Of a stretch of 64,000 nucleotides of DNA, positions 14,413 to 23,810 are shown one piece after another. Every line of letters starts with the position of its first letter. Positions within the stretch are counted from its first letter, which is position 1. Under the pieces are notes generated by a model. The model was not told where the DNA came from. It saw only the letters and a list, made by a program, of their open reading frames with translations, and made no database searches. The DNA is from UMGS1663 sp963621995 (GTDB taxonomy: Bacteria > Bacillota > Clostridia > TANB77 > CAG-508): contig CAVFFZ010000002.1 of assembly GCA_963621995.1 (NCBI GenBank), positions 1-64,000 of the forward strand, written 5' to 3'. The translations under genes and the position numbers were made by a program.

Positions 14413-17082
14413 ATGGAAGAAAATAATGAAGATTTGAATAACAAAATAAACGAATTGCATACTGCATTTGAAAAATCACAAACAGACTTAATGGAAAGAA
14501 TTGAAAAATATGTAGAAGATGATAAATATGAAAAAGAGTTAGAAACATTAAAGAAATTATGTCAAAAAATAATGGATTTATATGAGCTAAATAAAAAAGA
14601 AATTGAGAACATTGTTAAAAAACAAAATAAGTTAGAAAAAGAAGGACAAGAAAATGCTAGCGAACAATTACGAGTAATGCAAGAAAATTTAGAAAAAAGA
14701 AATGAAGAACAATTTGAAAAATTTGAAAAACAATTTAAAGAATTAACTATAAAAGTAAAAGAAGTAACACCTGTACAAAAATTTAAAAAAATAATTTTAA
14801 AAATATTAGAAAATAAAAAAGAATTAGAAAAACAACTTTCAGCAGAGATAGAAAACTTAAAGCAACTTCAAAATGAAAATGAAAGTAAGTTAGCAGAAGA
14901 AGTAAATAAAGAAATTGAAAACTTAGAAAATATTAGAAAAGAAAATCTAGCTGAAATAGATAGTTTGAAAAATTTTCAAATTGAAAAAGCAAATGAATTA
15001 ACAGAAGAAATAAATAAAAAAATTGAAAATTTAAAAAATATTCAAAGAGAAAGTTTTGAAGAAGTAGAAATAAAATTAGCAAAATTATTTGAACATGAAG
15101 AAGCAAAGAAAATTGACGAAAAATTCGATGAAAAAGTTGCTACATTAGAAGAAAAAATAACAAATATAGAACAAGAGATAGTTGATGATAGGAAGACAAA
15201 CCAACAAGAATTAGGAAAGACTACAAAAAAATATGACAGAGAAATAAAAGATATAATAGAACAATTTAATGAAGCTATGCAACAAATGAAAGATTCAATA
15301 GAAGAAGAAAATAGAAGGCAAACAGAAAGAATAAATGAGAAGCAACAAAATGAGGCAAGCCAATTTGAAAATTTAATGAATCAAATGAATGATGCCTTTG
15401 TAAAAATACAAGAAGAAATAGATGAACATAAAGAAACAATAGTAAAAATAGAACGAGATTTACAATTAAAACAAGCTAAAACTTTAGAAGAAAATAAGGA
15501 AGAAATATCTAAAGAAATTAAAAAACTTCAAGCTGACTATGAAGAAGAAAGTAAAAAGATAGTTGATTGGGAAAATAATTTCAAGAGTAAACAAAATGAA
15601 AAAATTAGTTTGTTAAAAAAAGAAATAAAGAAAAAACAAGATGAATATCAAAAGTCATTAAAAAAGATAGTAGAAGATAATCAAAATGAAACAAATAGTA
15701 AAATAGAAGAGTTAACAAAAAATACTGAAGAATTTAAAGTATTACAAAATGAAAAACAAGAAGCATTTGAAGAGACCGCAAACAAAACGATAGAAGAATA
15801 TAAAACATCACAAAAAGAAAAACAAAAAGCATTTGAAGAAACAGCAAACAAAACGATAGAAGAATATAAAACATCACAAGAAGAAAAACAAAAAGCATTT
15901 GAAGAAACAGCAAACAAAACGATAGAAGAATATAAAACATTACAAGAAGAAAAACGAAATATATTTGAAGAAAGCATAAAAAAAGAGGAAGAAGAGTATA
16001 TAAATACTTTAAAACAACTGGTAGAAGATACTACGAGTCATGTTGATGCAAAAGTAGATAAGTTAGAAGAAGATGTAAAACAAAATAAGAGTGAATATAA
16101 GAATAGATTAGAAGAACAAAAATATTATTATAACTCAGTAAATGAAGAATTAGTTAAACAAATAAATGTATTAGAAGATAATATTGCTATAGTAAATCAA
16201 AAAGTAGAAAAAGAATTTCAAGAAGCTATGGCAAAGCATAAAAAAGAAAATGTACAAACTATAGAAGTATTCAAACAACAAACAAATAGGGAACTTAATA
16301 CAATAAAGCAAGAGGCAAATAAAAATATAAAATTGTTTACAAAAGAATCAAGCAAAAATATAGAAGTACTAAAACAAGAAATAAGCGAAAGTATAAAAAA
16401 ATATGAACAAGAATTAAATCTAATAAAACAAGAACCAATTAAAAATATAGAAAACTATAAAAAAGAGTCAAATAAAGAACTAGAACTAGTTAAACAACAA
16501 TCAAGTAAAGATATAGAATTAATTAGACAACAATCAAATAAAAATATTGAAGCAACAAATAAAGTATTGACTAATTTAAAACTCCAAATAGATAAAAAAA
16601 TGCAACAATTACAAAATCAAAATATAAAATTGAAAGAGACAATGCAAGCTAACTTGGTAAAAATGCAAGAAAAAAGCCAAAAACAAGAAGAAACAATTCA
16701 AAAATTAATACTAGAAAATAGAAAATTAAAAGACATACTAGAAAGTATGAATTCTAAAAATCAATTTACAACAGCTATGCTTGAAACACAAATGGACAAG
16801 TTATTAGAAAAAAAATTACAGGCTTTAAAGAAAGTGCAGCAACCAAATGTAGTAAAACCAACAAAAACTAAAGAAATAGAAGTAAAGGTACAACCTACCA
16901 TAAATACAAAAACGGCAATTACTCAAAGGCAAGTTGAACAGCCAAGGAAAATGGAAAAAGTAGTAAAGAAAGAGGTTATACAAAAACAAATAAAAAATGA
17001 AATAGACCCAATGCTAGTTAAAAGAAAGAAAGGAACAACACAATTATTAGGTCTTTATAACACAGAAGATGACGTATATTAA
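14413..17082 (+). CDS. 889-aa coiled-coil protein in the cdsA-polC operon
   Basis: The protein is almost entirely charged heptad-like sequence (Glu, Lys, Gln, Asn, Ile), with no signal peptide or membrane segment, so a long cytoplasmic coiled coil is expected. Three near-identical 22-residue repeats (core KAFEETANKTIEEYKTSQ) and a fourth degraded one span residues about 447-534. The last roughly 60 residues are more basic and end LLGLYNTEDDVY, which may be a separate binding motif. It lies between rseP (22-nt gap) and polC (26-nt gap), where dxr and ispG are commonly found. Filament, scaffold or chromosome/division-related roles are possible, but I do not recognise the family. Confidence 0.75.
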   Translation: MEENNEDLNNKINELHTAFEKSQTDLMERIEKYVEDDKYEKELETLKKLCQKIMDLYELNKKEIENIVKKQNKLEKEGQENASEQLRVMQENLEKRNEEQFEKFEKQFKELTIKVKEVTPVQKFKKIILKILENKKELEKQLSAEIENLKQLQNENESKLAEEVNKEIENLENIRKENLAEIDSLKNFQIEKANELTEEINKKIENLKNIQRESFEEVEIKLAKLFEHEEAKKIDEKFDEKVATLEEKITNIEQEIVDDRKTNQQELGKTTKKYDREIKDIIEQFNEAMQQMKDSIEEENRRQTERINEKQQNEASQFENLMNQMNDAFVKIQEEIDEHKETIVKIERDLQLKQAKTLEENKEEISKEIKKLQADYEEESKKIVDWENNFKSKQNEKISLLKKEIKKKQDEYQKSLKKIVEDNQNETNSKIEELTKNTEEFKVLQNEKQEAFEETANKTIEEYKTSQKEKQKAFEETANKTIEEYKTSQEEKQKAFEETANKTIEEYKTLQEEKRNIFEESIKKEEEEYINTLKQLVEDTTSHVDAKVDKLEEDVKQNKSEYKNRLEEQKYYYNSVNEELVKQINVLEDNIAIVNQKVEKEFQEAMAKHKKENVQTIEVFKQQTNRELNTIKQEANKNIKLFTKESSKNIEVLKQEISESIKKYEQELNLIKQEPIKNIENYKKESNKELELVKQQSSKDIELIRQQSNKNIEATNKVLTNLKLQIDKKMQQLQNQNIKLKETMQANLVKMQEKSQKQEETIQKLILENRKLKDILESMNSKNQFTTAMLETQMDKLLEKKLQALKKVQQPNVVKPTKTKEIEVKVQPTINTKTAITQRQVEQPRKMEKVVKKEVIQKQIKNEIDPMLVKRKKGTTQLLGLYNTEDDVY
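15751..16014 (+). repeat. In-frame 66-bp tandem repeat in the coiled-coil gene
   Basis: Copies at 15751-15816, 15817-15882 and 15883-15948 are nearly identical, and 15949-16014 is a degenerate fourth. Each encodes 22 residues, so copy-number change keeps the frame. Confidence 0.85.
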
Positions 17083-17108
17083 AAACTTAGGGGGCTTAAT
17101 TTACAAAA

Positions 17109-20100
17109 ATGGATGGGGTAATAAAAACATTAAAAGAAGTATTTAAAGACTTTTATTCAAATAATAGAGATTTACTTAGTTCTACTGTAAAAAGTGTAAA
17201 TTTATTTAAAAAAACAAATACACTTGAAGTAGAACTTAAAGTAAATACTCAAATAAAAATAAAGGATGTATATAATTTTGAAAAATACTTAGAAACACGC
17301 TTTGGTATAAAAGAAGCGTGTATTAAGCTTGCTTATGAAGAAAAGAGTGAAAAAGAAAATGAAAGTGTTTGTGAAACAAATACCGAAGAAGATAATATTT
17401 CAGAAGAATGGTTAGATATAATAGAGTATATGGCTATAAGACATCCTATGACAAAAGCAATTCTAAATAATAGTAGTATAACAATTGACAAAAACCAAGC
17501 AAATGTAATGCTTTCAATGAAAGGAAAAGAATTTTTAACTGCAAGAAAAATAGATGAAACATTATCAAATTTGTTATTTAATATTTATGGTAAAAAACTA
17601 AAAGTAAACTTTATAGAAAATGTATCAGAAAAACAAATAAGAATGCAACAAGAGTATGCGAAAAAGCAAGAAGAAGAGCTTATAAAACATATGCAAGAAG
17701 AAATAAAACATGTAGAAGAAAATAATCAAGAGCAAAATAAGCCATCAAAAGAAAATGTAGAACATACAGAAGTAGCAGGAGAGGAATTCTTTGGAGAAAA
17801 TGTACCAGTTCCAGACGAAGCATATCTTTCAGAATTAGAAGAAATGGAAGAAGAAAACAACATAATACTAGGAACTGCCTCAAAAGCAAAAGAATGCAAA
17901 GTAAAAATAAAAGATATAGAAGCAAGTAATAAAAGAATAACAATAGAGGGAAGAATTGTAGAATGTACAGCAAGAGAAACTAAAACAGGTAAAGGAATGC
18001 TTATATATGACATATATGATGGAACAGGAATAATTACTTGCAAGTCATTTACTAAAAATATTGAAGAAGGAAACGAAGTAGCAAATAAAATAAAAAATGC
18101 AAGTGGAATAAAAACAATAGGAAAAGCAGGACTAGATTCATTCGCAGGTGATGTCACAATTATGGCAAATACAATATTAGAGGTAAATGGTGAAGATTTT
18201 CCAAAACTTCCTACAGATGATGAAGATTCACCATTAATTTTAGGAATGCACACAGAAATAAAAGAACCATTAGTAAAAATACAAAATTTAGGTGTAGAAT
18301 CTGGAAATGTAGCTATAGATGGTGAAGTTATATCTATGGAAGACAGAGAACTAAAAGGTGGAAAAATACTTTTAAGTATTGCTGTATATGATGGAACAAG
18401 CACTATTACATGCAAGGCATTTTTAACAAAAGAAAATAGTAAAAAAATAATGAGCAAAATAAAAGAAGCAAAAGGAATAAGAATTGCAGGAAAAGCAGGA
18501 ATGGATACTTTTGCAAATGAACTAACAGTAATGGCAAACACTATTATAAAATCAAATGGAATAAAAAGAGAAATAAGAATGGACAACTCTGAAGTAAAAA
18601 GAGTTGAACTTCACATGCATACTCAAATGAGTCAAATGGATGCAGTAACTCCTGTTACAGACCTTATAAAAAGAGCAATGAAGTGGGGAATGAAGTCAAT
18701 AGCAATTACTGACCATGGAGTTGTACAAGCCTTTCCAGATGCACACAAAATGTTAGGCTATGACAATCCAGATATGAAAGTTATATATGGTGTAGAAGCA
18801 TATTTAGTATCAGATAAATCAAATGTAGTATCATTTTCTAAAAATCAAAACATAGAAGATTCTACATTCTGTGTACTAGATTTAGAGACAACTGGACTTT
18901 CATTTAGAACAGAAAAAATTACAGAAATAGGAATTATGAAAGTTAAAAACGGAGAAGTAATAGATAGTTTTTCAACATTTGTAAACCCTGAAAAGCCAAT
19001 ACCACCAAAGGTTGTAGAAGTAACAAATATTACAGATGATATGGTAAAAAATGCGCCAACAATAGATGAAATATTCCCTAAAATGTTAGAATTTATTGGA
19101 GAAGATAGTATATTAGTTGCACACAATGCAGACTTTGATATAGGTTTCCTAAAATATAATGCAAAACAATTAGGTTATACATTAGAAAATACATATTTAG
19201 ATACATTAAGACTTGCAAAACTATTATTCCCAGAATTCAAAAGATACAAATTAGGAATGATAGCAGACAAATTAGGTATAGTTGTAGAAGTTGCACATAG
19301 AGCATTAGATGATGTAGATACAACAGTAAAAGTGTTAAATGTAATGTTTGATATGCTTAAAGAAAAAGAAATATATACATTAGATGATATAGATAAAAAA
19401 TTTGAGGTAGACTTTAAAAAGCTGCCAAGTTACCATGCAATTATTTTAGCAAAAGACTATGTAGGTCTAAAGAATTTATATAAATTAGTATCAATATCAC
19501 ATTTACACTATTTTTATAAAAAACCACGTATATTAAAATCAATTTATAAAAAATATTCTGAAGGTTTAATACTAGGAAGCGCCTGTGAAGCAGGAGAACT
19601 ATATAGAGCTATTGTAGAAGGAAAAGACGAAGAAGAAATAGAAGAAATTGCAAAAGATTATGATTACTTAGAAATTCAACCTACAGGAAACAATATGTAC
19701 ATGGTAAGAAATGGCACACTGCCTGATAGCAAAGCAGTAGAAGATATAAATAAAAAAATTGTAAACTTAGGGGAAAAACTAGGAAAACTTGTAGTTGCAA
19801 CTTGTGACGTTCACTTTATGGATCCACAAGATGAAATATATAGAAGAATATTAATGGCTGGACAAGGTTATGAAGATGCGGACGAACAAGCACCACTTTA
19901 TTTAAGAACAACAGAAGAAATGCTTAAAGAGTTTGAATATTTAGGACCAGATAAAGCGTATGAAGTTGTTGTTACAAACACAAATAAAGTAGCAGATATG
20001 TGCGAAAGAATAAGTCCAATATCACCAGAAAAATGTCCACCACACATTGAAGGTTGTGAGCAAACAATAAAAGATATTGCATTTAGCAAAGCACATGAAC

Positions 20101-21920
20101 TATATGGAGATCCACTTCCAGATATAGTACAAGAAAGACTAGATAAAGAGTTAAACTCTATTATAAAAAATGGATTCTCTGTTATGTACATAATTGCACA
20201 AAGGCTAGTATGGAAGTCAAATGAAGATGGATATATAGTAGGATCTCGTGGTTCTGTTGGTTCATCATTTGTTGCAAACATGACAGGTATAACAGAAGTA
20301 AATTCACTTAAGCCACATTATAGATGTCCAAATTGTAAATATTCAGACTTTACAGACTATGGTTACCAATGTGGATTTGACCTACCAGATAAAGATTGTC
20401 CAAAATGTGGAACAAAAATGGTTAAAGACGGAATAGATATACCATTTGAAACTTTCCTAGGATTCAATGGAGACAAAGAGCCTGATATAGACTTAAACTT
20501 CTCGGGAGAATATCAAGCAAAAGCACATAAATATACAGAAGTAATATTTGGAAAAGGAACTACATTTAAGGCAGGTACTGTTGGTACAGTAGCTGATAAG
20601 ACAGCATATGGATATGTTAAAAAATATTACGAAGAAAGAGGAATTCCAGTATCAAATGCAGAAGTTATAAGAGTGTCTGCAGGATGTACAGGAATAAAAA
20701 GAACAACAGGACAACACCCAGGAGGAATTATAGTTGTACCAAAAGGTAGAGAAATATATGAATTTACGCCAGTACAACATCCAGCAGATGATCCAAATTC
20801 AGATATTATAACAACACACTTTGACTACCACTCAATAGATCAAAACTTGTTAAAACTAGATATACTAGGACACGATGATCCAACAGTAATACGTATGCTT
20901 TATGATTTAACAGGAATAGATCCAACAAAAGTACCATTAGATGATAAAGAAACAATGAGTATATTCAGTTCTACAGATGCATTAGGAGTAACACCAGAAC
21001 AAATAGGAAGCAAAGTAGGAAGCTATGGAATACCAGAGTTTGGAACAAAATTCGTAAGAGGAATGCTTGTAGATACAAAGCCAAAAACATTTGACGAATT
21101 AATTCGTATATCAGGTCTATCACATGGTACAGACGTATGGCTTGGAAATGCACAAACATTAATAGATGAAGGAATAACAACACTTCAAGATTCAATCTGT
21201 TGCCGTGACGATATAATGATTTACTTAATAAAGAAGGGTGTACCACCAAACCCCGCATTCAAAATAATGGAAACAGTACGTAAAGGAAAAGCATTAAAAG
21301 ATCCAGCAAAATGGGCAGAATATAAGGAACTAATGAAAGAACATGATGTACCAGATTGGTATATAAAATCATGTGAAAAAATAAAATACATGTTCCCAAA
21401 AGCCCATGCAGCAGCATATGTAACAAACGCATTTAGAATAGCATGGTTTAAAGTACATGAGCCAAAAGCATATTATACAGCATATTTTACAATTCGTGCA
21501 GACGAATTTGATAGTGAAATAATGTGTAATGGAAAAGAAAGAGTAAAAAACAAAATGAAAGAAATAGACTTGGCAGGAAATAATGCAACAACAAAAGACA
21601 AGAATATGTATGCTATTTTGGAACTAGTACTAGAAATGTATGAAAGAGGAATAAAATTCCTACCAATAGATTTATACAAATCTCATAGTACAAAATTTAG
21701 AATAGAAGAAGACGGAATACGTCCACCACTAAATAGTGTACCAGGACTTGGAACAGTTGCAGCACAAGGAATAGAAGAAGCAAAAAAAGACGGAAAGTTC
21801 ATGTCAATAGATGATATGAAAATTCGTTCAAAAATAGGAAATTCAGTAGTAGACTTACTTAAAAAAATGGGTTGCCTAGAGGGAATGAGCCAAAGCAATC
21901 AAATGAGTCTATTTGGATAA
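17109..21920 (+). CDS. polC: DNA polymerase III alpha subunit, PolC type, with a duplicated OB domain
   Basis: The 1603-aa replicase is longer than the usual roughly 1430-1450 aa. Order of domains: N-terminal domain (1-180), an acidic linker, a first OB fold (about 257-368), a second OB fold (about 382-485), PHP first half (VELHMHTQMSQMDAVT, about 499), the inserted 3'-5' exonuclease (DLETTGLSFRTEKITEIG, about 587; HNADFDIGF), PHP second half, a zinc-finger region (CPNCKYSDF and CPKCG, about 1072-1100) and the polymerase core (PDIDLNFSG, about 1125). The second OB is the one expected; the first is an additional related copy (shared ITCK, GKAG and VMANTI motifs). It follows a GGGGG ribosome site and ends the operon. 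Confidence 0.97.
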   Translation: MDGVIKTLKEVFKDFYSNNRDLLSSTVKSVNLFKKTNTLEVELKVNTQIKIKDVYNFEKYLETRFGIKEACIKLAYEEKSEKENESVCETNTEEDNISEEWLDIIEYMAIRHPMTKAILNNSSITIDKNQANVMLSMKGKEFLTARKIDETLSNLLFNIYGKKLKVNFIENVSEKQIRMQQEYAKKQEEELIKHMQEEIKHVEENNQEQNKPSKENVEHTEVAGEEFFGENVPVPDEAYLSELEEMEEENNIILGTASKAKECKVKIKDIEASNKRITIEGRIVECTARETKTGKGMLIYDIYDGTGIITCKSFTKNIEEGNEVANKIKNASGIKTIGKAGLDSFAGDVTIMANTILEVNGEDFPKLPTDDEDSPLILGMHTEIKEPLVKIQNLGVESGNVAIDGEVISMEDRELKGGKILLSIAVYDGTSTITCKAFLTKENSKKIMSKIKEAKGIRIAGKAGMDTFANELTVMANTIIKSNGIKREIRMDNSEVKRVELHMHTQMSQMDAVTPVTDLIKRAMKWGMKSIAITDHGVVQAFPDAHKMLGYDNPDMKVIYGVEAYLVSDKSNVVSFSKNQNIEDSTFCVLDLETTGLSFRTEKITEIGIMKVKNGEVIDSFSTFVNPEKPIPPKVVEVTNITDDMVKNAPTIDEIFPKMLEFIGEDSILVAHNADFDIGFLKYNAKQLGYTLENTYLDTLRLAKLLFPEFKRYKLGMIADKLGIVVEVAHRALDDVDTTVKVLNVMFDMLKEKEIYTLDDIDKKFEVDFKKLPSYHAIILAKDYVGLKNLYKLVSISHLHYFYKKPRILKSIYKKYSEGLILGSACEAGELYRAIVEGKDEEEIEEIAKDYDYLEIQPTGNNMYMVRNGTLPDSKAVEDINKKIVNLGEKLGKLVVATCDVHFMDPQDEIYRRILMAGQGYEDADEQAPLYLRTTEEMLKEFEYLGPDKAYEVVVTNTNKVADMCERISPISPEKCPPHIEGCEQTIKDIAFSKAHELYGDPLPDIVQERLDKELNSIIKNGFSVMYIIAQRLVWKSNEDGYIVGSRGSVGSSFVANMTGITEVNSLKPHYRCPNCKYSDFTDYGYQCGFDLPDKDCPKCGTKMVKDGIDIPFETFLGFNGDKEPDIDLNFSGEYQAKAHKYTEVIFGKGTTFKAGTVGTVADKTAYGYVKKYYEERGIPVSNAEVIRVSAGCTGIKRTTGQHPGGIIVVPKGREIYEFTPVQHPADDPNSDIITTHFDYHSIDQNLLKLDILGHDDPTVIRMLYDLTGIDPTKVPLDDKETMSIFSSTDALGVTPEQIGSKVGSYGIPEFGTKFVRGMLVDTKPKTFDELIRISGLSHGTDVWLGNAQTLIDEGITTLQDSICCRDDIMIYLIKKGVPPNPAFKIMETVRKGKALKDPAKWAEYKELMKEHDVPDWYIKSCEKIKYMFPKAHAAAYVTNAFRIAWFKVHEPKAYYTAYFTIRADEFDSEIMCNGKERVKNKMKEIDLAGNNATTKDKNMYAILELVLEMYERGIKFLPIDLYKSHSTKFRIEEDGIRPPLNSVPGLGTVAAQGIEEAKKDGKFMSIDDMKIRSKIGNSVVDLLKKMGCLEGMSQSNQMSLFG

Positions 21921-21922
21921 AC

Positions 21923-21999
21923 TCGAACAAGAGGGACGTTCCTTAATGTTCCGAAATCGGAACATTAAGGAACGTCCCTCTTGTTCGACTAAGTTTTTT
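21923..21999. terminator. 32-bp perfect palindrome with T tract after polC
   Basis: Arms 21923-21954 and 21957-21988 are perfectly complementary with a two-base loop. TTTTTTT at 21993-21999 follows. It acts as a strong terminator by form. The perfection of the arms and a degraded relative at 1226-1246 suggest it is also a dispersed element. Confidence 0.85.
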
Positions 22000-22019
22000 T
22001 ACTAATTATTTAAAATGAC

Positions 22020-22048
22020 TTGACAGTTTACAATAATAAATATAAAAT
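22020..22048 (+). promoter_or_regulatory. Promoter of rny
   Basis: TTGACA (22020-22025), 17-nt spacer, TAAAAT (22043-22048), about 97 nt before the rny start. Confidence 0.7.
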
Positions 22049-22144
22049 AATATTGGAGACAAAATATATTCTAAAAATTAAAATATTATTAGAGTTATAT
22101 ATATTTATGTACATTGAAAATAAAATAGAAAGAGGTGTAAGATT

Positions 22145-23686
22145 ATGGATATCATAATTTATATCGCCATTTTTCTAATCTCAGCTATTATTTTTACATT
22201 TGTAGGGTTTACAATTAGAAAAAAAATAGCAGAATCAAAAATGAAAAGCGCAGAAAATGAAGCTAAAAGAATTATAGAGTTAGCAAATAAAGAAGCAGAA
22301 AATAAGAAAAAAGAAGAAATCTTCAAAGCAAAAGAAGAAATTATGAACTCTAGAAAAGAATTGGATCAAGAGATTAGGGAAAGAAGAGGCGAAGTACAAT
22401 TACAAGAAAAACGTTTAATTCAAAAAGAAGAAAACTTAGAAAGCAGAATGAATCAATTAGAGAACAAAGAGAAAGACCTAATTACTAAAGTAGAAGCAAA
22501 CAACAAGAAAAAAGAAGAACTAGAAGAATTATACAATAAACAAATGTTAGAATTACAACGTATTGCAAGATTATCTACTGAAGATGCTAAAAAACAATTA
22601 TTAAATGAAGTTGAAAAACAATTAACTGTTGAAAAAGCAAACTTAATTAAAGATTTTGAACAAAAAACAAAGGAAACAGCAGATAAAACAGCTAAAAATA
22701 TTATAGGATATGCTATTCAAAAATGTGCAGCAAATCATTCTCAAGAAACAACTGTATCAATTGTATCTCTCCCAAATGATGATATGAAAGGAAGAATTAT
22801 TGGTAGAGAAGGAAGAAACATAAAAGCATTAGAAACATTAACAGGAATAGATCTAATTATAGACGATACACCAGAAGCTGTTGTTATATCAGGATTTGAT
22901 CCATTACGTAGAGAAGTAGCCAAAATAGCACTAGAAAAATTAATAGATGATGGAAGAATTCATCCAGCTAAAATAGAAGAAATGGTTGAAAAAGCTAAAG
23001 AAGAATTAGCGCAAACTATTAAAGAAGAAGGCGAAAGAGCCGCTATGGAAGCAGGTGTTATAGGACTTCATCCAGATATTATTAACTTACTAGGAAAATT
23101 AAAATATAGGACAAGTTATGGACAAAATGTATTAAACCATTCAGTAGAAGTTTCTAATTTAGCTAGAATAATGGCTGAAGAATTAGGACTAGATACTAAA
23201 CTTGCAAGAAGAGCTGGCTTGTTACATGATATAGGAAAAGCATTAGACCATGATATGGAAGGTACACACGTAGAATTAGGTGTAGAAGTACTTAAAAAGT
23301 ATAAAGAAAACGGAATGGTAATAAATGCTGTACAAGCTCATCATGGAGATGTAGAACCTTTAAGTGTAGAAGCTGTTTTAATACAAGCAGCAGATGCGAT
23401 ATCAGCTTCAAGACCAGGAGCAAGGCGTGAAACTTTAGAAGCATACATAAAAAGATTACAACAACTTGAAGAGATTGCAAATTCTTTTGAAGGTGTTGAA
23501 AAATCTTTTGCAATACAAGCAGGACGTGAAGTTAGAATTATAGTTAAACCAGAAAAAATTACAGACGCACAAATGACATTAGTGGCAAGAGATGTTGCTA
23601 AAAAAGTAGAAGATGAAATGGATTATCCAGGACAAATAAAGGTTAACATTATTAGAGAAACAAGAGTTATAGATTATGCTAAATAA
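22145..23686 (+). CDS. rny: Ribonuclease Y
   Basis: The 513-aa membrane-anchored endoribonuclease starts mRNA decay in Firmicutes. It has an N-terminal helix in the membrane (residues 3-24), a long coiled coil (about 30-190), a KH domain (GRIIGREGRNIKALETLTG, about 220-285) and an HD domain (LLHDIGKALDHDMEG, about 360). Full length; own promoter and own terminator, so a single-gene unit. Confidence 0.97.
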   Translation: MDIIIYIAIFLISAIIFTFVGFTIRKKIAESKMKSAENEAKRIIELANKEAENKKKEEIFKAKEEIMNSRKELDQEIRERRGEVQLQEKRLIQKEENLESRMNQLENKEKDLITKVEANNKKKEELEELYNKQMLELQRIARLSTEDAKKQLLNEVEKQLTVEKANLIKDFEQKTKETADKTAKNIIGYAIQKCAANHSQETTVSIVSLPNDDMKGRIIGREGRNIKALETLTGIDLIIDDTPEAVVISGFDPLRREVAKIALEKLIDDGRIHPAKIEEMVEKAKEELAQTIKEEGERAAMEAGVIGLHPDIINLLGKLKYRTSYGQNVLNHSVEVSNLARIMAEELGLDTKLARRAGLLHDIGKALDHDMEGTHVELGVEVLKKYKENGMVINAVQAHHGDVEPLSVEAVLIQAADAISASRPGARRETLEAYIKRLQQLEEIANSFEGVEKSFAIQAGREVRIIVKPEKITDAQMTLVARDVAKKVEDEMDYPGQIKVNIIRETRVIDYAK

Positions 23687-23687
23687 A

Positions 23688-23723
23688 AAAATTCTCAGCT
23701 TAGAAAAAGCTGAGAATTTTTTT
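23688..23723 (+). terminator. Terminator of rny
   Basis: AAAATTCTCAGCTT and AAGCTGAGAATTTT are perfectly complementary, loop AGAAA, then T tract. Confidence 0.9.
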
Positions 23724-23810
23724 ATGTTTTTTTCCTAAAAAACCTTTTATTTTTAACTATTATATAATATAATGTAACTATCAATTTTGCGTATCCAAGG
23801 AGGAAATGAT

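Noticed and set aside
15751..16014. Tandem 66-bp repeats considered as a CRISPR array
   Set aside because: The units are contiguous, without spacers, and encode an in-frame coiled-coil repeat. No CRISPR array or cas gene is visible in the window.
17726..18586. 286-aa open frame on the minus strand
   Set aside because: It lies antisense to the OB-fold part of polC, has no ribosome site and a composition that is simply the complement of an A-rich coding strand.
23787..23810. TTG start for the class A PBP
   Set aside because: The ribosome site AAGGAGG lies downstream of it and points to the ATG at 23811.
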